7,287 nucleotides of DNA from Micrococcales bacterium UBA7472. GTDB lineage: Bacteria > Actinomycetota > Actinomycetes > Actinomycetales > Microbacteriaceae. Positions within the stretch are counted from its first letter, which is position 1. The number at the start of each line of letters is the position of its first letter. Below are positions 6,410-7,287 of this stretch, in pieces. The DNA lies in assembly GCA_002478545.1 (NCBI GenBank), contig DLOY01000085.1, positions 1 through 7,287 of the forward strand. Direction: 5' to 3'. Under the pieces are notes generated by a model. That model saw only the letters and a program-made list of their open reading frames with translations. It was not told the origin of the DNA and did no database searches. Position numbers and translations under genes: made by a program.

Positions 6410-6662
6410 CCGGAGGAGCCGGACGCTCTGGCTTTTCAACCGTAAGGTTCTCAAGCTCTTCTTGGGCAAGCTTCTCTCTCACTTCAGCGCGGTAGCGAGT
6501 GGAACGAACCCTGCGGTTCATGTCAAAAATCAGAAATACTGCAATTCCTGCGACTGCGAAGGTGACCAAGAAACCAACGGTGCCGGGAGAGTTATAGGTG
6601 TCATCCGGTACCGGGGTCGGCGTCGTTGTCGCAGCCAAAAGGGTGTAAAGCAGGAAATCCAT
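6366..6662 (-). CDS. Small single-pass membrane protein (Rv1083-like position)
   Basis: A 98-residue protein of unknown function. A short hydrophobic N-terminus is followed by a Thr/Pro-rich stretch (TTTPTPVPDD, about residues 12-21), one membrane helix at about 27-46 (PGTVGFLVTFAVAGIAVFLIF) flanked by basic DMNRRVRSTRYR, a charged probable helix near 59-75, and a Pro/Lys/Glu-rich tail. The architecture and position resemble the small membrane protein encoded next to mca in other Actinobacteria (Rv1083). I chose ATG 6662 rather than an in-frame start at 6707, because the latter adds 15 unlikely residues and overlaps DUF4307; an extended GATACT lies 7 nt before 6662. The final 44 bp overlap the PAQR gene tail to tail. 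No mca gene lies upstream. Confidence 0.75.
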   Translation of the reverse strand: MDFLLYTLLAATTTPTPVPDDTYNSPGTVGFLVTFAVAGIAVFLIFDMNRRVRSTRYRAEVREKLAQEELENLTVEKPERPAPPAKPNRANQEPDQAR

Positions 6663-6669
6663 GCCGATA

Positions 6670-6675
6670 AGTATC
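6670..6675 (-). promoter_or_regulatory. Candidate extended -10 box for the 98-residue protein
   Basis: On the minus strand TGA-GATACT has a TGn extension directly before GATACT and lies 7 nt before the ATG at 6662, compatible with a leaderless transcript. A GGTGAG about 12 nt upstream is too distant for a good SD. Confidence 0.4.
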
Positions 6676-6686
6676 TCACCAGCGAT

Positions 6687-6692
6687 TAGCCT
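6687..6692 (+). promoter_or_regulatory. Candidate -10 box for a leaderless DUF4307 transcript
   Basis: TAGCCT fits TANNNT and is exactly 6 nt before the GTG at 6699. No SD-like sequence precedes the GTG. It sits only 11 bp from the opposing -10 of the neighbouring minus-strand gene. Confidence 0.45.
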
Positions 6693-6698
6693 TATTCC

Positions 6699-7082
6699 GT
6701 GAACCAAGAGATTCTTTCATCCCGCTACGGAGTGAAACAGTCAAACCCAAAGCGACTGCGAGTGTTTGCGGCAGTTGGAATTACCGCACTGGTTCTAGGA
6801 ACTGCTTATTTTGCACTCGGAAATAGCCAACAGTTCAGCTATGAAGATATTGGATACCGGGTGGTCAGCGACTACCGAGTCGAGGTTGACATTGAGATTA
6901 CAAAGCCAATCGACCAGGCCCTAGTTTGCTCGGTGCAGGCGCTAAATAATCAGTTTGCTGTTGTTGGTTGGAAAGAGTTCGAGTTCGAACCAAGTGAATT
7001 TATGACCCTTAGACACACAGTCGCCCTAAACACCACCGAGCAGGCCGTAACAGGTCTAGTCGATGAGTGTCGACTGCGTTAG
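6699..7082 (+). CDS. DUF4307 family membrane protein
   Basis: A 127-residue protein of unknown function resembling DUF4307, found in Actinobacteria next to greA (Rv1081c in M. tuberculosis). The N-terminus has the SRYG motif near residues 8-11 and a basic stretch NPKRLR, then one membrane helix at about 21-41. The extracytoplasmic part holds the family's [15 protein letters not shown] beta stretch, a conserved-looking cysteine in [10 protein letters not shown] (Cys77) and an [10 protein letters not shown] strand, and ends with a second cysteine (Cys124). The two cysteines could pair outside the membrane, which is inference. GTG 6699 is the probable start; TAGCCT 6 nt upstream suggests leaderless translation. 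A terminator follows the stop by 12 nt, separating it from greA. Confidence 0.82.
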   Translation: MNQEILSSRYGVKQSNPKRLRVFAAVGITALVLGTAYFALGNSQQFSYEDIGYRVVSDYRVEVDIEITKPIDQALVCSVQALNNQFAVVGWKEFEFEPSEFMTLRHTVALNTTEQAVTGLVDECRLR

Positions 7083-7083
7083 T

Positions 7084-7120
7084 ATTTTCAACATTGCTCG
7101 CTAGTGGCGAGCATTTTCAA
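7084..7120. repeat. 8-bp direct repeats flanking the terminator
   Basis: ATTTTCAA occurs at 7084-7091 and again at 7113-7120, one copy on each side of the hairpin. The second copy supplies the T-run of the terminator. It may be chance or a slippage product. Confidence 0.4.
7095..7117 (+). terminator. Intrinsic terminator between DUF4307 and greA
   Basis: TGCTCGC (7095-7101) pairs perfectly with GCGAGCA (7107-7113) around the loop TAGTG, followed by TTTT (7114-7117) and C. The stem is GC-rich, 7 bp, and the T-run is on the + strand side only, so it should stop transcripts leaving DUF4307. The short T-run suggests incomplete termination. It is only 18 nt before the greA start. Confidence 0.72.
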
Positions 7121-7125
7121 TTCCC

Positions 7126-7130
7126 GGAAG
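7126..7130 (+). promoter_or_regulatory. Ribosome binding site of greA
   Basis: GGAAG lies 5 nt before the ATG at 7136 and favours it over the in-frame ATG at 7148. Confidence 0.55.
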
Positions 7131-7135
7131 TGCTT

Positions 7136-7287
7136 ATGACTGACTCAATGCTGCTAACTCAGGCCGCCTACGACAGACTCAAGGACGAGCTTGAGCAATT
7201 GATCACTGTCGGCCGCGTGGAGATTGCCAAGCGTATTCAGGATGCCCGCGAGGAGGGTGACCTGAAGGAGAATGGTGGCTATCACGC
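7136..7287 (+). CDS. greA: Transcription elongation factor GreA, N-terminal part (partial)
   Basis: Fifty codons are visible before the window ends. GreA enters the secondary channel of RNA polymerase and stimulates cleavage of the backtracked transcript. The N-terminal coiled coil is recognisable: [16 protein letters not shown] forms the first helix, and the tip [15 protein letters not shown] carries the two acidic residues, Asp42 and Glu45, equivalent to E. coli Asp41 and Glu44, which coordinate the catalytic magnesium. The NGGYH variant of the NAEYH motif is typical of actinobacterial GreA. The start at ATG 7136 is chosen from the GGAAG site. Its neighbour DUF4307 is the usual actinobacterial partner. 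Confidence 0.95.
   Translation, partial: MTDSMLLTQAAYDRLKDELEQLITVGRVEIAKRIQDAREEGDLKENGGYH

Noticed and set aside
6663..6707. N-terminal extension of the 98-residue protein to an in-frame start at 6707
   Set aside because: The extra 15 residues lack the usual small membrane protein start, would overlap the DUF4307 start, and would pass through the candidate -10 box before ATG 6662.

Overview
The window is a dense stretch of actinobacterial chromosome. Base composition is roughly balanced (low fifties % GC by eye), genes are packed with tiny gaps or overlaps, and several genes are actinobacterial families (DUF4245, DUF4307, an Rv1086-type cis-prenyltransferase, a PIN-PhoH protein). This suggests a small-genome Microbacteriaceae-like organism, such as the freshwater Luna/Rhodoluna/Aquiluna group. 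That placement is inference from gene content and composition; no marker gene is complete enough to prove it.

Layout. Positions 1-2919 (+ strand) look like one operon: the end of xseA, xseB, a DUF4245 membrane protein, a beta-class carbonic anhydrase and class II fumarase fumC. Genes are joined by overlaps or short gaps and have Shine-Dalgarno (SD) sites. Positions 2913-5643 (- strand) hold, in transcription order, a short-chain cis-prenyltransferase (uppS family), a PIN-PhoH RNase/ATPase and a small A24 prepilin peptidase whose stop overlaps the end of fumC. Positions 5690-6409 (+) encode a hemolysin III/PAQR-type membrane protein. Its 3' end overlaps a convergent 98-residue membrane protein (6366-6662, -). 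A DUF4307 membrane protein (6699-7082, +) is followed by an intrinsic terminator and the start of greA (7136 to the window end).

How they fit together. From memory, the order and relative orientation of nearly all genes match the Mycobacterium tuberculosis stretch Rv1108c-Rv1080c, but many genes between them are absent. Notable absences are glpX (a carbonic anhydrase lies between DUF4245 and fumC) and mca, mycothiol conjugate amidase, which would lie between the 98-residue protein and DUF4307. The window reads as a compressed version of a conserved actinobacterial block.

Regulation. Four starts (3392-, 5643-, 5690+, 6699+) have a TANNNT hexamer exactly 6 nt upstream and no usable SD; a fifth (6662-) has an extended GATACT 7 nt upstream. 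This is the architecture of leaderless actinobacterial promoters. The operon-internal genes, phoH and greA have SD sites instead. Two divergent pairs therefore have face-to-face promoters in only 46 and 36 bp.

I see no tRNA, rRNA, CRISPR, insertion sequence, phage gene or defence system, and no gene-free stretch over 300 bp. I found no clear evidence of a wholly new system; the points of interest are promoter architecture, gene loss from a conserved block and gene overlaps.
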